This document shows, one piece after another, positions 11,868-24,082 of a stretch of 64,000 nt of DNA (the stretch's first letter is position 1; each line of letters opens with the position of its first letter). The stretch covers positions 1,922,001 to 1,986,000 of the forward strand of contig JAFEKR010000002.1 in assembly GCA_019022495.1 (NCBI GenBank), written 5' to 3'. The position numbers and the translations under genes were made by a program. Source of the stretch: Epichloe hybrida. Lineage: Eukaryota > Ascomycota > Sordariomycetes > Hypocreales > Clavicipitaceae. The notes beneath the pieces are model-generated. The model did not search any database. It saw only the letters and a list, made by a program, of their open reading frames with translations, and was not told where the DNA came from.

Positions 11868-12663
11868 TATTGAATTATAGGGAGCTAGTTACTAGCTAGT
11901 AATAGCTATATAAGTGTAGCTTCTACGGTTAGGGACTAATAGAGCCATCACGTTAAATATTTAACGTAACGTAACGGAAGGTTTTGGCAGTTATTAACTA
12001 ATTAAATTTAATCTAGATGACTTTTATAATATCTTATATACTAATAGAATTGATTTTAGTGACGTTATATAGGCAATGCGGCTATTAGATTAAGAGGCCT
12101 AGCTATCTAGCTAGATTAAAAAGATCTTCTTCCTCTTATATACTTACTAACCATATTAGTAAATCCGGACCGCTAAAGAGGTCTTATAGGCCACTTTTTA
12201 TTTTCCGCAAAATTCATTTATATGTAAAATCCAAAAAATTAACTCACCACTATATAAACTAGCAACCCATATGCACTAAATTTTAGTCTAAAAAATATTC
12301 CTATATAAAATAAAAGCCCTATCTTCTAGCTTTAATTTGCTATATATAAGACTTTTATATAACCTTTAGTTAAAGAGAAAATCGCTATTAAAGATAGCTA
12401 TAGGGTAACCTGCTTACGTCACCCTAGCTTACCTAATTACTAGTGGCGCTGCGGTTATGGCTACGCTTATAGCCATAACGCAATTGAATAATTCATAATT
12501 AACAATTGATTTAGATTAGTTATTCACACGGTTAGTCATAGCTATTAATAGCTACCTTCACGACTATTAACAGCTGCAGTGCAGCTGTTAGGCTTGCAAT
12601 GCAAGCTAGTAATAGAAAGGTCCTTTAACTAGAAAGGGCTAAAAATAGGTCTTATTTTTAACA
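11868..12663 (-). repeat. Right LTR of the inner copia element (796 bp; 5' LTR in element sense)
   Basis: It aligns to 5580-6375 without length change. Differences seen over the first 120 bp are all transitions, with this copy the more mutated there. Confidence 0.92.
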
Positions 12664-12668
12664 CTTAT
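12664..12668. repeat. Target-site duplication CTTAT, right copy (inner element)
   Basis: CTTAT follows the right inner LTR directly and matches 5575-5579. Confidence 0.85.
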
Positions 12669-15600
12669 ATAGTGTTTTAGTGCCTTTACCTTTAATCTCT
12701 TAGACTATATAAGAATTAAAGATCTAGTGGCCTTTGTGCTTTGCTAGATTAAACATTATAAATCTAAATACATTATAAGCTTATAATACATTAATCTTAG
12801 CTTAATTAGATTATTTAAAGGGGCTCCCTAGGGTTATAATCTTTCTCTCTTAGTAAAGTTAAAGGGTAAGGTTTTAGTTAGCTTTTTCTTTTACTATAAG
12901 GAATACTATATTTAGCACTTCTCTAGCTATAATCTTCTTAATTAATACTTTCTCTTAGTCTTTATTAATAAATATAAGGGGTTTTATAAGTTTAATAAGC
13001 TCCTTAGGATTATAAACCTAGGCCCTAGTTACCTTTACTTTTACTTCCTTAGAGCTACTAGCTTTATAGCTTTTTATAAGGGTAGCTTTAGCTACCTTAA
13101 GGCTTACTATAAGTTCTTTAACTTTATAGCTTCCTATAGGATTACCTTTAGCCTTAATAGCCTTTATAGGCTTCTCTATGCCCTTATTAATAAAGAATTA
13201 AACTATAAGGTTTTTCCTTAGCTTCCTTTACTTTCTCTTAACTAGTATCTTTTCCTTTTTTTCCTTTACCTTATTACCCTTTATAAGTAGCTTATTCCCT
13301 TAGGCCCCCTTAGCCCTTTCTTATAATAAAACTATAGTATTAAAGAGAGCTATAGTATAGGAAAGGGCTATATTATAGGCAAGGACCTCTAGGCCTAGGT
13401 TATACTCCCTAATATCCTAAAGGCTTTACTTATTAGCCCTTATATACTATAAGTCCTTATAGTATAGCTTTACTACTATAAAGCAAAACTTAGCTAGGCT
13501 ATAAGGTATCTTAACTATATAAGTCTCCCTATTAGTAGCTAATAGCTTATAAGGGCTATACTATTTACCTTTTTCTCTTTATATATATATATTAGTCTAT
13601 AGTAATAGCTAATATATTAGTAATATATTAGGGCTATTCTAGGCGCTAAAGGCCTTATAAACCTACCTCTTAGCTAGGTAATAGTAAACTTTATTAGTTA
13701 CCTTCTAAATTACTTTAGCTTATTAAATAATAGAGATACTTAGTAGTAACTTATCTATTATCTATAAGTAAGCTCTAAAGACTAGTAAGGTTAGTATAAG
13801 GCTATTAGGGCTTACTAAGTTATTAATAGCTTTAATAGCTATCTAGAGTTATTACTTAGAAGTAATTTCCTTACTAATTAAGTCTATAATAATATTATAA
13901 GCCTAGTAAAGAGGTCTATAATATCTCTTAACCTTTCTAATGCTATTATAGGCTTTAATAAGTATCTTATTAATATTAATTAACATTAAGCAAGCATAAT
14001 ACCTAAATTTAGCTAAGGTAAAGTTATTACTAGCATTATAAATAATCTAGTCTAAAGGGCCTAGATATATATTAATCTAGCACTCTCTAATTATATTCTA
14101 GATATTATAAGCTTTTTACTTCTTAGGGTTAAGGAATTAGGCTACTTAAAATAAGGTTACTAAATTAATAATATAAAGGACTAGCTAGCTATTAATTTAT
14201 ATAATATTAATAATAATCTTATAGTTAAAGTTATAGTTATCTTTAAGGGAGAATTTAAACTAGCTAGGGGCTTTTCTATTTATCTAATAATAGTAATAGA
14301 CTTTAGTTAGCTTCTTAATTATATAATGTTTAACATTATAACTAGCTTATTAAAGAATCTTTATAAGCTATTAAATTAAGGGATAACTAAACCTTTAGTA
14401 AAGTTAATAAATCTCTCCTTCTAATAGGTAAAAAGCAGTAATTTCTCTTACCTCTAAAAGCCACTAAGGGTAGCCTTATTTATGTATAATAGGTATAGTC
14501 TTATTATTTTAAATTAATATATTAGTAAGGTTATTAATCTTAACCTTTATTTTATTTATATTAGTAAGGGAAAAGAGAAAGAGTATAGTAGTATTAAGGA
14601 TATAGAAGTTAATTTAGCTAAGCTTTATAGGTATATAGATAATACTATATGTTATTGCTAATTTAGTACTAAAGCAAATAACTTCTAGGTTATAGGGTTT
14701 AATTATTAATAATAGTATTAATCTTAGTAAGGCTTTAGCTTATGCTAGACTAGTAGTTAATTAGCCTAAGGCTCCTATATCTAGTATAATTTCTCTAAAG
14801 ATCTCTTTAAAATAGCATCCTTTAAAGGTATAATAAATTAAATTATCTTTATTAGAAGCCTCTTTAAGGTATAGCTTTTACTTAAGTAAGGCATGTTAAA
14901 AAGCTTAATTCTTAAGCATTATAAGGATATTAATATTATCTATTGTTTATAATCTTATATAAAAGAATTATATAATACTAAGTTATACCTTTAATAATAG
15001 CTTTTTCTTAATATTATTATTACTATTATCTTAGTCCTAAGTAAAGGCCTTAAGCTATATTTCCTAGTCTTTTATTTCCTTTTCCTTATTACTATTATTT
15101 CCTTTAAATAAAGTAAGGAATACCTAAAACTTCTTCTTTATAGGAGGTAAATAATAATTCTTACTAGCTTACTACCTCTCTTTCTCTTTCTAATATTTAG
15201 TATTAGTATAGTTTAATAACTAGTAGTTACTCTTACTATAGATAAAGCATTACTTAGGTTATTTAAAGTTACTATAATAACTTTCTTTTCCTTAGTCTCT
15301 TTAATTTTATTAGCTATATTAGTAGTCTATAAATATTACCTCTAATAGGTCTTTATCTTAATACTAGTAGTATTAGTTACTTCTTATACTACTCTTTATA
15401 ATTATAATTAATTTATAGAGGTTACTAGTAAGGTTCTTAAAGCCTAGTGTATATATATACTTTACTACCTAATATTTAGGGATACTAAAGACTATATTTA
15501 AGGTTTACTTATAGAGCTTTATATTTACTATATTAAAGGGGTATAGCCCTTTATAAACTCTCTTTAAGGTAGTTAATAAAATCTTAAGGCACTTAAGCTT

Positions 15601-17377
15601 ACTCTTATTAGGGTTTTATATAATAATATTTTTAAGGGTTATATTACTTTACTTATAGTAATAAAACTATTAATTACTTTTTATTTTAAATTATTAATAT
15701 ATATTTATAATTATCTCTTTATAAAAGAGGTTCTTACTAGTAAGGTAATTAAGAAAGTGCTATTTAGTATTTTCTATTAATATAATAGGGAATGCTTTAC
15801 TAAAATATAACTTAGGGAGGTTAATCTAGTTATACTTACTCTTAAAGAGTATAAGTTTTAGTAAGAGAAAGTTATATAGCTTCTTACTATAGTAATTACT
15901 ATTCTTATATATTTTTATAAGCTTAGATATTTTCTTTATAATTTATTTATCTAAAGGGAAGGAATAAGAAAGGAAAGTAAGCTATTAAGGGTTAAACTCC
16001 TAATATAATTAAGATTATTATAAGGGTTCTTATAGAGAATATAGAGATTATTCCTTTTAAGGGTAAGGAATATTAAGGAAGGTCTTTAAGGTAGTAGCTT
16101 ATAGGGGTTATATATAAGGTAGTTTAGGAGATTATAACTTATTTCCTAACTATAGGGTTATTATTATCTCTTAAAGTATATATTTAAGGGCTATTAAAAT
16201 AGGAAAGCTTACTCCTTAGCTAATATAAATATTATTATCTTATAGGGAGTTTTATAGCTCTCTTATAAGCTTATTAAAAGCTCTTCTAAATATATCTTTT
16301 ATCTAACCTTTAAAATCTTCTTTAAAGTTCTCCTAAAGGTCTTCTCCTTACTAATTTTAATACTTACTAGTATAAATAAACCTTATAATCTAATTATTAA
16401 GTTTAGGCTATATAGTAACCTCTAGGTTTAGCTAGGTAAGCTTTTCCTAGTCTCTTATAAGTATAAATAAATATAGCTATAGTTACCTTAGTAAACTATT
16501 CTTTTCTAGTCTTTTAGAAGCTATTTCTAAAGGCTTTTAGAATATCTTATTATTAGGGGAAGTAAGGTAAGGAGTTTATCTTATTAATAGTCTAATATTT
16601 AATTCTATCTCTTTCTTAAGAAAGGTTTAGTTTTCTTAAATAATTTAAATAAAGTAAATAGTAGTATAATAATAGCGTAATTTCTATGCTTATTAAGAGG
16701 GATAGACTAGGTAAATCTAAAAAATAGGTAAAATAGGAAAAACAGGAAAAACAAGGTAAATAGGATAAATAGGGTAAGATAAATAGGATAAATAAAATAG
16801 GATAAATAGGATTAATAGAATAAATAGAGGGAAATAATAAAAAATAATAGAAAAAGTATAAAAAAGGGAAAAATAGCTAAAAAGAGGGAAGAGTAGGCTA
16901 TAAAGATAGCATAAAAGCAAAAATAACTTAATATTTAGAACACTAAGGCATAAAAAGCTATAAAGAGAGAAGAGGGGTTATAAAGAGAGTGTAAAAGGAG
17001 GTTATATAGGTTAGCTAGCTTAGCTAAGGATTATTTTTAACATTAGGTTTAAATAAAATGCCTTATAGTAATAGATTTAGTTATTTAGTTAGTTTTCTTA
17101 TAATATATAATAAGATTAATAATTAACTAAATATCCTAGATAGATATAATAAGGTATATCCTATAAGCCTAAGGGTTAATAGATTAATCCCTTAGAAGTC
17201 TAATAAGCCTATAACTAGGATTCTAGTTTATTTTCCTTTAGTATACTCTATAGTTATATCTCTTTACCTAAATAGCCTATCTAGGTTAGCTTAAGAGGTA
17301 AGAGGCTATATTATTTATAGAAATATCTCTTCTTATAATACCTAACTTATTTATAGTTATAATTAACCACTAATTAG
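12669..17377. other. Left-over interior of the outer copia element
   Basis: This is AT-rich sequence with stops throughout. Only the end nearest 12669 could be read as reverse transcriptase. From 16717 to 16920 there is a low-complexity run of aataggataaat-type words. No host gene was seen. Confidence 0.7.
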
Positions 17378-17665
17378 TATTAGTTATACTAAGGAATATT
17401 ACACTAGTGTAAAGGGATTAAATTTAATAAAGTTAATAATAATAGCTAATAACTAAGAGAGAAAAGAAGAGAGAGAAGGAGAGAAATCTAGCTAGAAAAG
17501 AAAGTAAGTAAAAAGGGGGAAAAGTAAGGCTATAGTGTAGTGCTACTGCTAATAGAGTAAGGTAGCTTATGATGCGTCTAATCGCATTACGTGTATCCCT
17601 TTAGTGGCTTTACTCTTTGGCCACGGTTAGACTATCTATTGTCCGAAGGTCCAAAGGAAGCCACA
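17378..17665 (-). repeat. Right LTR of the outer copia element (288 bp)
   Basis: It begins tattagttatact, where the TG terminus has become TA, and ends ggaagccaca. It is the same length as the left copy. The segment from about 17570 to 17665 keeps CpG-containing words lost in the left copy. Confidence 0.9.
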
Positions 17666-17670
17666 ATTAC
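17666..17670. repeat. Target-site duplication ATTAC, right copy (outer element)
   Basis: ATTAC follows the right 288-bp LTR and matches 3691-3695 exactly. Confidence 0.88.
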
Positions 17671-18479
17671 TATATATATTTAATACTAATTATTATTAAT
17701 TTAGTCTAATAAAAGTTATAATAGTAACTCTTTAAAGATTAAATTACTATATAGCTACTAATATATAAAGATATAAAGTTAAGACTATAAGTAACTTAAA
17801 ACGTATTTTTAGATATCCTTAAATATTTTATCTTAGCCTAGTTAAAGGGTAATACTTTACTTAGAATTTACTATACTTACTTTACTTACTTTATTATATA
17901 TTACTTTACTTTAAATAGTAATAAATCTAGATTATTAGTTTTAGGTACTTAAGGTAGTTCTATAAGAAATATCTTATATTAGCTTACTATTTACTAAGGT
18001 TTACCTAGAAGGAATTAATTTTTTATATAAATTATAAAAGGCTATATAGTATTAAGTAATATATAGATTTATAGCTTAGAGAGAAGTTATTATACTTATA
18101 AGTTAGAAAATAATATATAAAGGTTATATATTTAATTCCTAGTTATATAAAATTTTTATAGCTTTTTATATATATAAAAGGAAGCTAAATTATAATTAAT
18201 CTAATCTTAACTTATATAATATTATTAGTTTTAGGTAAAAAAAGGGAATCTTTATACTACCCTATAAGTTAAGTAATTTACTTTAATAAGATATTAGGAA
18301 AAGATATATAATTATATATAAGACTATAATAGTTAGATAAAGGGGAAAATAAAAATAAAGGAAAGAATATAATTATAAGTACTAGGCTTATAACCTATAA
18401 AGTAATGTAAATAGAGGTAAAGAGTGATTAGAAGAGAAAATAATAATATAGAATTACTAGCTAGGAATTTAGAATCTAA
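17671..18479. other. RIP-mutated AT-rich sequence, nothing recognised
   Basis: This is AT-rich sequence with stop codons in all frames between the outer element and the composition boundary. No LTR pair or coding motif was found. Confidence 0.7.
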
Positions 18480-18675
18480 AAGAGAAAAGGGAAAGCTTAT
18501 AAGCTTTAAATCTATAAGTAATAAATCTAGGTCTTTAAATAAAGCCTATGATAAACCGCGATATTAAACGCGATACGGGAAACTATATTATTAAACAAAG
18601 AGAGGATAATAAGAGTGATGCCTGATATCTAAGGCTACGATGTGAGGCTGTGAATATCCTCAACATTTGGCACAG
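18480..18675. repeat. Boundary repeat, left copy (related to 29140-29375)
   Basis: Words occur in the same order as in 29140-29375: aagcttataagcttta, aaatctat, aggtcttta, gataaaccg, aacgcgatacggga, gtgatgc and aaggctacgatgt. The right copy has the less decayed forms (gataacccg, aacgcgatgcggga, caaggctgcgatgt). It spans the change from AT-rich to normal DNA. Confidence 0.55.
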
Positions 18676-19271
18676 ACGGGGTGGGGAAGCAAACGCCTTT
18701 TCTCGTGCCTGCAAAGGATGTGTAACAGAACATGGGAAGGAAACACGGCGGGAAAGCATGCATCATCTGGCGCTCATCGAGTATGTTTAATGATGCTTTC
18801 CTTGGTGTTCCCAAGCGTCGCAGTTGTCGCAGTTGTCGCAGAAGAGAAGTCCCCCACGTCACCATACCAGGCCTTAATTCGTCTTTCGACAACGGGCCCT
18901 TGCGCTGCATTCTTCTCATGCCTGTCCTCATTTGACGTCAATTAGTCAAGACACTCGACCTCTGCGTGCAGCAAGATGCTACCATCATTCAAAGTCAATT
19001 CATGTTCATTAGTTAATACAATTCGAATGCCATTCCTGCACTTCAAAGTCCACGTCAACAGGAGGAAATCCCATCATCCTAGAATTCGACGTCACCGCTT
19101 AAGCGAATGAGTGTCACCCGAGTCTCACCTCCGACTGCAAACAACCCTCTCTCTCGTTTTACGCCCTGCTGCATGTAAACGTGTGCTGTGCCCATGTGGT
19201 ACCTCGGGAATTATTCCTCCTAAACAAGGTTCCCTCTTCGTGCCACAAGTGTGCTTACCTCCTCCCGGGAA
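18676..19271. other. Intergenic, 3' flank of the oxysterol-binding protein gene
   Basis: Composition is ordinary. Short open frames overlap on both strands and none resembles a known protein. It probably includes the 3' untranslated region of the next gene. Confidence 0.6.
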
Positions 19272-22200
19272 CTATTGCTCCACGTCAGCATTATCAAACA
19301 CAGGCTCCAGTCCCTCCCAAGCCTTGGAGTCTCCGTTGGGTCCGGCCATCTCTCGCTGCTTCCAATATTTGCCGTTGAATTTCCAGTACGGCTCGCCGGT
19401 GATTTCGCATCGCTCCTTGGTGAACCAGGCGGGCGTGAACTCCTCACCCTTGGCCTCGCGTTCCTTGCGCCGGGCCCGTTGTGCCTCTTCCAATCGGTTC
19501 TTCTCAGTCGCTGCAAAGTCGTATTCACCATCTTCCATGGCCCGCTGATCAGGTCTCAGACGCGAATCAGTGGGCGCGATCCAAGGTTTCAGCTTGTCGT
19601 CAATGTGGTTGAACGTCAAGACAAACGGCGTCAGGTTGAACGGGATGCCAGCGGGTCGAGGATTGGCCTCCCAGATCAAATACGCCCGGCTTGGATCCGT
19701 CATGGCTCCCTTGTGCAGCGGGCCGGCATCCTTGGAATCGTCCACAGCTGCTTCATAGCCAGGCGTCAGGCGCGCGTACAGTTTCGAGTTCCAACGTCCA
19801 CCCAAGCTGACCCGTACGTTGCCGTCCGCGTCCAGGACCTTGCCGGAAATCTGGTACGCGCTCGATGCCTTCCATCCCCGAGCCTTGAAGTCCAGGATGG
19901 CCACCTCGCCCGTCGTCCAGTTTTTGATTTCCATGAGACCGTAATTGTCGATCGTGGGGTTGCCGGTGATGATACCAATGACGGACGATGTGACCTTTTT
20001 CCAGGTATACAGCTCCTCCTTGCCACCGGCTGTCGGTCGGAGCTTCAGGAACCACGTGCCAAGCGGGTTGATGTCAAGCGACTTGCCATAGAACTTGGAC
20101 TTGACCGCAGACTCACCGCAGTACTCCCAATTGGGAGACTCGGCCCAAGCAGCGCCAATTGGTGGATGGTGGCTGACTTGTTCGATGAAGAAGCGGTAGT
20201 TCTTGTCGGGTCTCACATACTCGAACGTTTCTCCAAGTAGAGGATTGAAAGGTTTCGCAACACGTCCAATCGTCGATGCATACTCACTGGCGGCAAACGC
20301 AGCAACATAGACCAACCGTTCAATCGAGTCAGTGCGCTCCACCGCAAGATCCAGCAGGTCGGCATACTCCATGTCCTCTCCGCATCGATACAGTAAAGAA
20401 GTCGGCTCGTTGAAGGAGACTGGCAAGGTCATCTTGGTCATGTCCTTTCCTATCATGGATTTCAAGATGCCCTACAATGACGAGGTGAGGAAGAAATCAT
20501 GTTAGCTTCTTGTGAGTGCCGAAAAAAAAAAAAAAAAATTAGTCCCCGGCAAAGGGGGGTGATGGATGGGATTATGGGGGGAAAAGTGCTCACCCAAAGG
20601 GAAATCTTGGGACGATCATCCGCATCCATCTTGAGTCGGTGTCGTATACCATTTTCATATCCCTTGAACGAGCTGCTAATGTCTACGCCACCGGAGACGA
20701 CAACCTCGTTTTGGGTCTGCATGCTGTCTTGGTGGGGTATTTCAGCCACTTCTACCTCACCAGCATCGACTGCATCAAAGAACTCCTCCTCACCTCCAGA
20801 TTCGCTTTCTGAAAGTTCACCTAGCTGATCCAAAGCAGTATGTCGCCGTCTCAGTAGTTGTGTTGGGGACGCGGCCGCAACCTCATTGTCCTCTTTGTTC
20901 TTCTCAGCAATCGGCGTGCCGGCGCCAGCTTCAATCACCTCACGAAGGGCCTTCTTGGTCAAGCGTCGTTTTTCCTCAGCCTCCCCCATGCGTGCCTCGA
21001 GCTCTTCATGTTCACGTGCCACCTGTTGCATGCTCTCCTCCCACATTCGGCGCAAGTCTGCCTCGCGGTCTAGTCGGTATTGCCAGTAGGCGTCTCGGTC
21101 CTTTGAAATTCGGACCAGGTCGCCGACAAGACCAGTCAGGCTACGGATAGCGGCATCGTAGGTGGACAGGGCCCGAGTAACATTGGTATCGGAAAGCGGC
21201 GTGGCAGGGCCTCGTGTAAGTTGCCCCATCAGTGCATTGTGCACGCCCGCCATGGTTTCAAGCTGAAGTTTTGCAGACTGCGCCGTAATGTTGAGCGCGT
21301 CCTTGGTGGCTCGGGGCTCCTCAAGGACACTTCTGTCATCGGCGTAATCGTCGTCGTCGTCGCCTTCTCCAAGAACGGTCAGGCCTCTTTCATGACCGTG
21401 AGCTCGGGTGAAGTCCCCGTCAGTGGCAGCATCGGTAAACTCATCGTCGTCATCGATGCTTCCGACGGTGCTGGCGCCAGTAATATCGGCCTTTGGGGGC
21501 GAAGTCTTGTTTGATGTGGTACGACTTGGAAGGTGAGATGTACTGCGCTGTAGATCTGACAAGCTGGCATTCTCACTGGGAGACTCCTGCAGCGACAGTG
21601 AACCTTGCTCGGCCCTGGCGAGCTTCAGCATCTCGGCACTCCTAGCAGCCTGTCGCTCCTCCTCCTTTGCCTGATCCTTTGTCCATTGGATGGAATTGTT
21701 CAGAGCCCAGAACCAGCGTTTGGCTTCGACTTCGTGGTTGGCTTTGAGGGTATACTTGACAGAAGATTTGCCAATGATCTCAAACTTTGTCTTCTCGTCG
21801 GCAGTCATGTGGAGCTTGGCAATCTTCATGTTGATTGCACCACGGCAGGCCGACCCAGCATCGTCCTGGTTCTTGTAATAGCTAAGCACGCCGTCTTCAA
21901 GAACGAACCATCTGAGCTGGTACCCCTTGCGATAGTTCGTCCACTTCTTCAGATACCCCTTCATCTCCCGAGATTCGCGACCAGCCATCGAATCTGTCAG
22001 GCCGGCAGCGGATGAAACGCCCTGAGAAGCTGCGTGGCCAAGAACCGCCCTTTCTTGGATCCCTCTTTGAGCTGCTACCGCTGCAGGCGATTTCTTCAAA
22101 ATGGCCTTGACATTGTCATCGTGCGTGATGGATTGCGGCAACTTGCCCTTGCGGTCTCGACGGAAAGGATCGCCTCCGTGAAGGAGAAGAACTTGGATCA

Positions 22201-23188
22201 GTTGAGTATTCTTCTTTCGTGCTGCTTCGTGAAGTAGAGTACCTCCCGTTTGCACTGTGACAGGATCCGACGCAAATTCGGGGCTGTTGATATCAATAAC
22301 GGTCTTCAGCCGAGGCTCCTCTAGGACTTGCGCAAGGGCATCGTAATCACCTTGCGCTATGAGCTCTTGTACTTGCTTGATTTTGGCTTCGGTGAAGAGG
22401 GAGCGCGAGAGCTGGAGTAGCTGAAAAATCTCGGGGTTCCGCGCGAGATCCAGGGGTAGCTTGCCCTGAAGATTGGCAACGGCATCGTTGATGTCGGCTT
22501 GGTCTAGCAGCAGCTTCACGACTGGAGTGCGCCCTTGAATGGCCGCAACATGAAGCGGCGTGTTACCATCTTTGTCCCTGGCGTTGACATCCACGCCACT
22601 ACCACCATCTGACACGACGTATTCGATAACGGGAAATTCGGCGCACTGGATGGCCAGGTGCAGGATTGTGGTATCTTCCAAAGGTCCTGTACTGATTGTC
22701 GCAATCGAGGAGGTGCTCGGTCGAGGGGCATTATCGGCGGTGTCGCGAATAGCCTTGGAGATGGAGGCAGAATCACCGCTTCTCAAAGCCTCAACGACCC
22801 TGAACTTTCGGACAGACTGCTCCAAGCTCATGGCTTGATTTGGCACTGGGGAAGTTTTTGTTGCTGCGGCGGGAGGCTGTGCCGAGGGAACTCTGCTGAG
22901 CATGGCGGATGTGGTCGAAAGCTTGGGGCCGTGGCCTCGAGTGCTTGTCTGGTGCGACGATGCCGTGCCCGGTGCATTGTTCGCAGCTTTGGACGAGGCA
23001 GTACCAGCGGCGGATCGACCGTCCTCGGAGCCGGACTCTTCTTCACGGGTTTCTCTGCGACGAAGCAGAGAAAGTGCCGCGGCAGACTTGGACCGCTTAG
23101 GGGTACTGTCCGGCGGGAAACACGACAGGTTATTAGCCATGCAGAAAAGATTGAACAATGTCTTGGGCTTGTAGCAGTGGGAGGGCAT
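19272..23188 (-). CDS. OSH1: Oxysterol-binding protein, ankyrin-PH-ORD type (Osh1/Osh2 class)
   Basis: Two exons, 23188-20594 and 20471-19272, encode about 1264 residues. The 122-nt intron has donor GTGAGC and acceptor TTGTAG, and joins KISLW to GILKSMIGKD in phase 0. Ankyrin repeats lie at about 171-265 and 315-355. A PH domain is at 408-505 (MKGYLKKW to FWALNNSIQW). An acidic Ser-rich linker with a coiled coil (about 700-750) carries two FFAT-like motifs, DDEFTDAA near 581 and EEEFFDAVDAGE near 800. The ORD ligand domain fills the end, with the family signature EQVSHHPP near 962. Family members move sterol and PI4P between ER and other membranes, and FFAT motifs bind VAP proteins of the ER. 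Translation could instead start at Met17 (23140), which gives MANNLSCFPPDS. Confidence 0.95.
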
Positions 23189-24082
23189 CAGATGGGCAGG
23201 TGCAATGAGGGGTCATGGCTTTCATTCATCTGAGATGCGTCAAGGCAGCCAAACCAAAACAACACCGGCTGCTGCTATTCCTGCTGCTATTCCTGCTGCT
23301 ATTCCTGCAAAAACGTCAAGTCTGCTGCTCACCTGTCTGCTGCGTCCGACATGAGGGGTATTCCGTAGAGGGGCTGCAAATAAAGGGGGTTGACCGGTTC
23401 AGCGGTGCGATTCGGGGAAGTCAAGGGAAGAAAAGGACACGGAAGCAAGGGACTGCTCGTGCGATTCGACGCTGCATACACAGCTAAATGCACGTCGCGG
23501 TCGGTTGCGAATGGTGTGAGGTTGAGTTGAGCAGTGCCAGTAGCAAAATGGCCAGCGACGTCGCTGTTGTTATGAGGTGATAAGAGGTGATGATGTCGGG
23601 GTGGGGCGCGAAGGGGCAACAGCAAAGCCACATGACGTGGATGCTCCACCGTCAGGAACACCCAGGAACACCCAGGAACTAGCGAACAATGCCGCACGAC
23701 TTTTCAACAAAATGCATCACGCCAGGCTAGACATGTCAAATGTTCAGCCCTCTTGTGCAGCATATGCTCAGTCTAGTACGGATTACGAGAGAGGAGAGAG
23801 AGAAAATTGGCTGGCGGGAGGGAATCATTATCACACAGGGCCTGTTGATCAAATGAAGCGAAAATACTCCCGAGGCAAAGGATCATTTTCTACTGTAAAA
23901 AGACTAGCAAATATCCCTCCCCAAGATGATGCCCAAAATGACAGCGAAAAGGGTCCATCCGACACAACGAAATAAAAGGAATTAAAATGTGTACGTGTAA
24001 GAAACAAGTAAAATCTTGAGCCCAACTATTCACTGAAAAAAAAAAAAGAAAAAAGTCCTAATCATCGGCAAGTCAGTCCACT
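23189..24082. other. Intergenic: upstream of OSH1 and downstream of the chitinase
   Basis: It includes a pyrimidine-rich ctgctattc repeat (about 23269-23307), likely in the OSH1 5' leader. A poly-A run lies at 24037-24051, just after the end of the chitinase gene in its reading sense. No protein of known type was seen. Confidence 0.6.

Larger units (their letters stand above)
5580..12663 (-). mobile_element. Inner Ty1/copia LTR retrotransposon nested in the outer element
   Basis: This is a 7084-bp element with 796-bp LTRs at 5580-6375 and 11868-12663, and an exact 5-bp target duplication CTTAT (5575-5579 and 12664-12668). Minus-strand order is LTR, primer-binding site, a repeat-rich leader, gag, protease, integrase, reverse transcriptase, RNase H, polypurine tract, LTR, which is the copia order. 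It carries a primer site matching the anticodon arm of initiator tRNA-Met, as known for Drosophila copia. Many stops from RIP make it inactive. It must be younger than the outer element it interrupts. Confidence 0.94.
4150..17377 (-). pseudogene. Remains of outer copia gag-pol, interrupted by the nested element
   Basis: Reading the minus strand from 12760 to 12669, dropping the insert 5575-12668 less one target-site copy, and continuing at 5574 gives a continuous copia reverse-transcriptase frame (EIKGKGTKTLYKK joined to SCLVVQGHNNRGKE). Further on are DITQAYV and a PLY motif, followed by RNase H-like FVFINRSLTNNKDL near 4690-4740. Stops are frequent and mostly at positions where a Gln or Trp codon would become a stop by transition. 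The gag and integrase portion should lie between 12.7 and 17.3 kb, but no domain motif could be read there. The minus strand of 16717-16920 is a low-complexity ATCC/TTTTC-type leader. Confidence 0.8.
3696..17665 (-). mobile_element. Outer Ty1/copia LTR retrotransposon, RIP-decayed and split by a nested element
   Basis: Two 288-bp direct repeats (3696-3983 and 17378-17665) bound the element and are flanked by an exact 5-bp target duplication, ATTAC (3691-3695 and 17666-17670). Excluding the nested copy, the element would be about 6.9 kb. Coding sense is on the minus strand: reverse transcriptase remains are read from about 5574 down to 4950 (motifs KSCLVVQGHNNRGKE, DITQAYV, KPLYRIAKA where GIAEAG-like is usual) and RNase H remains near 4690-4770. 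The nested element interrupts the reverse transcriptase. A purine-rich tract on the minus strand at 3984-4003 is a candidate polypurine tract. Confidence 0.9.
1..18550. other. AT-rich RIP-mutated repeat block without intact genes
   Basis: The whole stretch is AT-rich, dominated by TA dinucleotides, and has stop codons in every frame. Retrotransposon motifs remain recognisable but carry transition changes: Asp codons read as Asn in the reverse transcriptase and protease, and Trp or Gln codons read as stops. Paired LTR copies differ almost only by C/T and G/A. This is the pattern of repeat-induced point mutation. No intact gene of the host was found. Composition changes to ordinary coding-type sequence near 18550. 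A dinucleotide RIP index was not computed. Confidence 0.93.

Noticed and set aside
16717..16920. 67-codon minus-strand frame rich in Leu, Phe and Tyr
   Set aside because: It is a translation of simple aataggataaat-type repeats inside the outer element, not a membrane protein.
18635..18945. Overlapping frames on both strands at the composition boundary
   Set aside because: No domain, no splice support, and they start inside the boundary repeat.
19251..20240. 329-codon plus-strand frame opposite the OSH1 ORD domain
   Set aside because: It is an antisense shadow of a strongly supported gene with high GC third positions.
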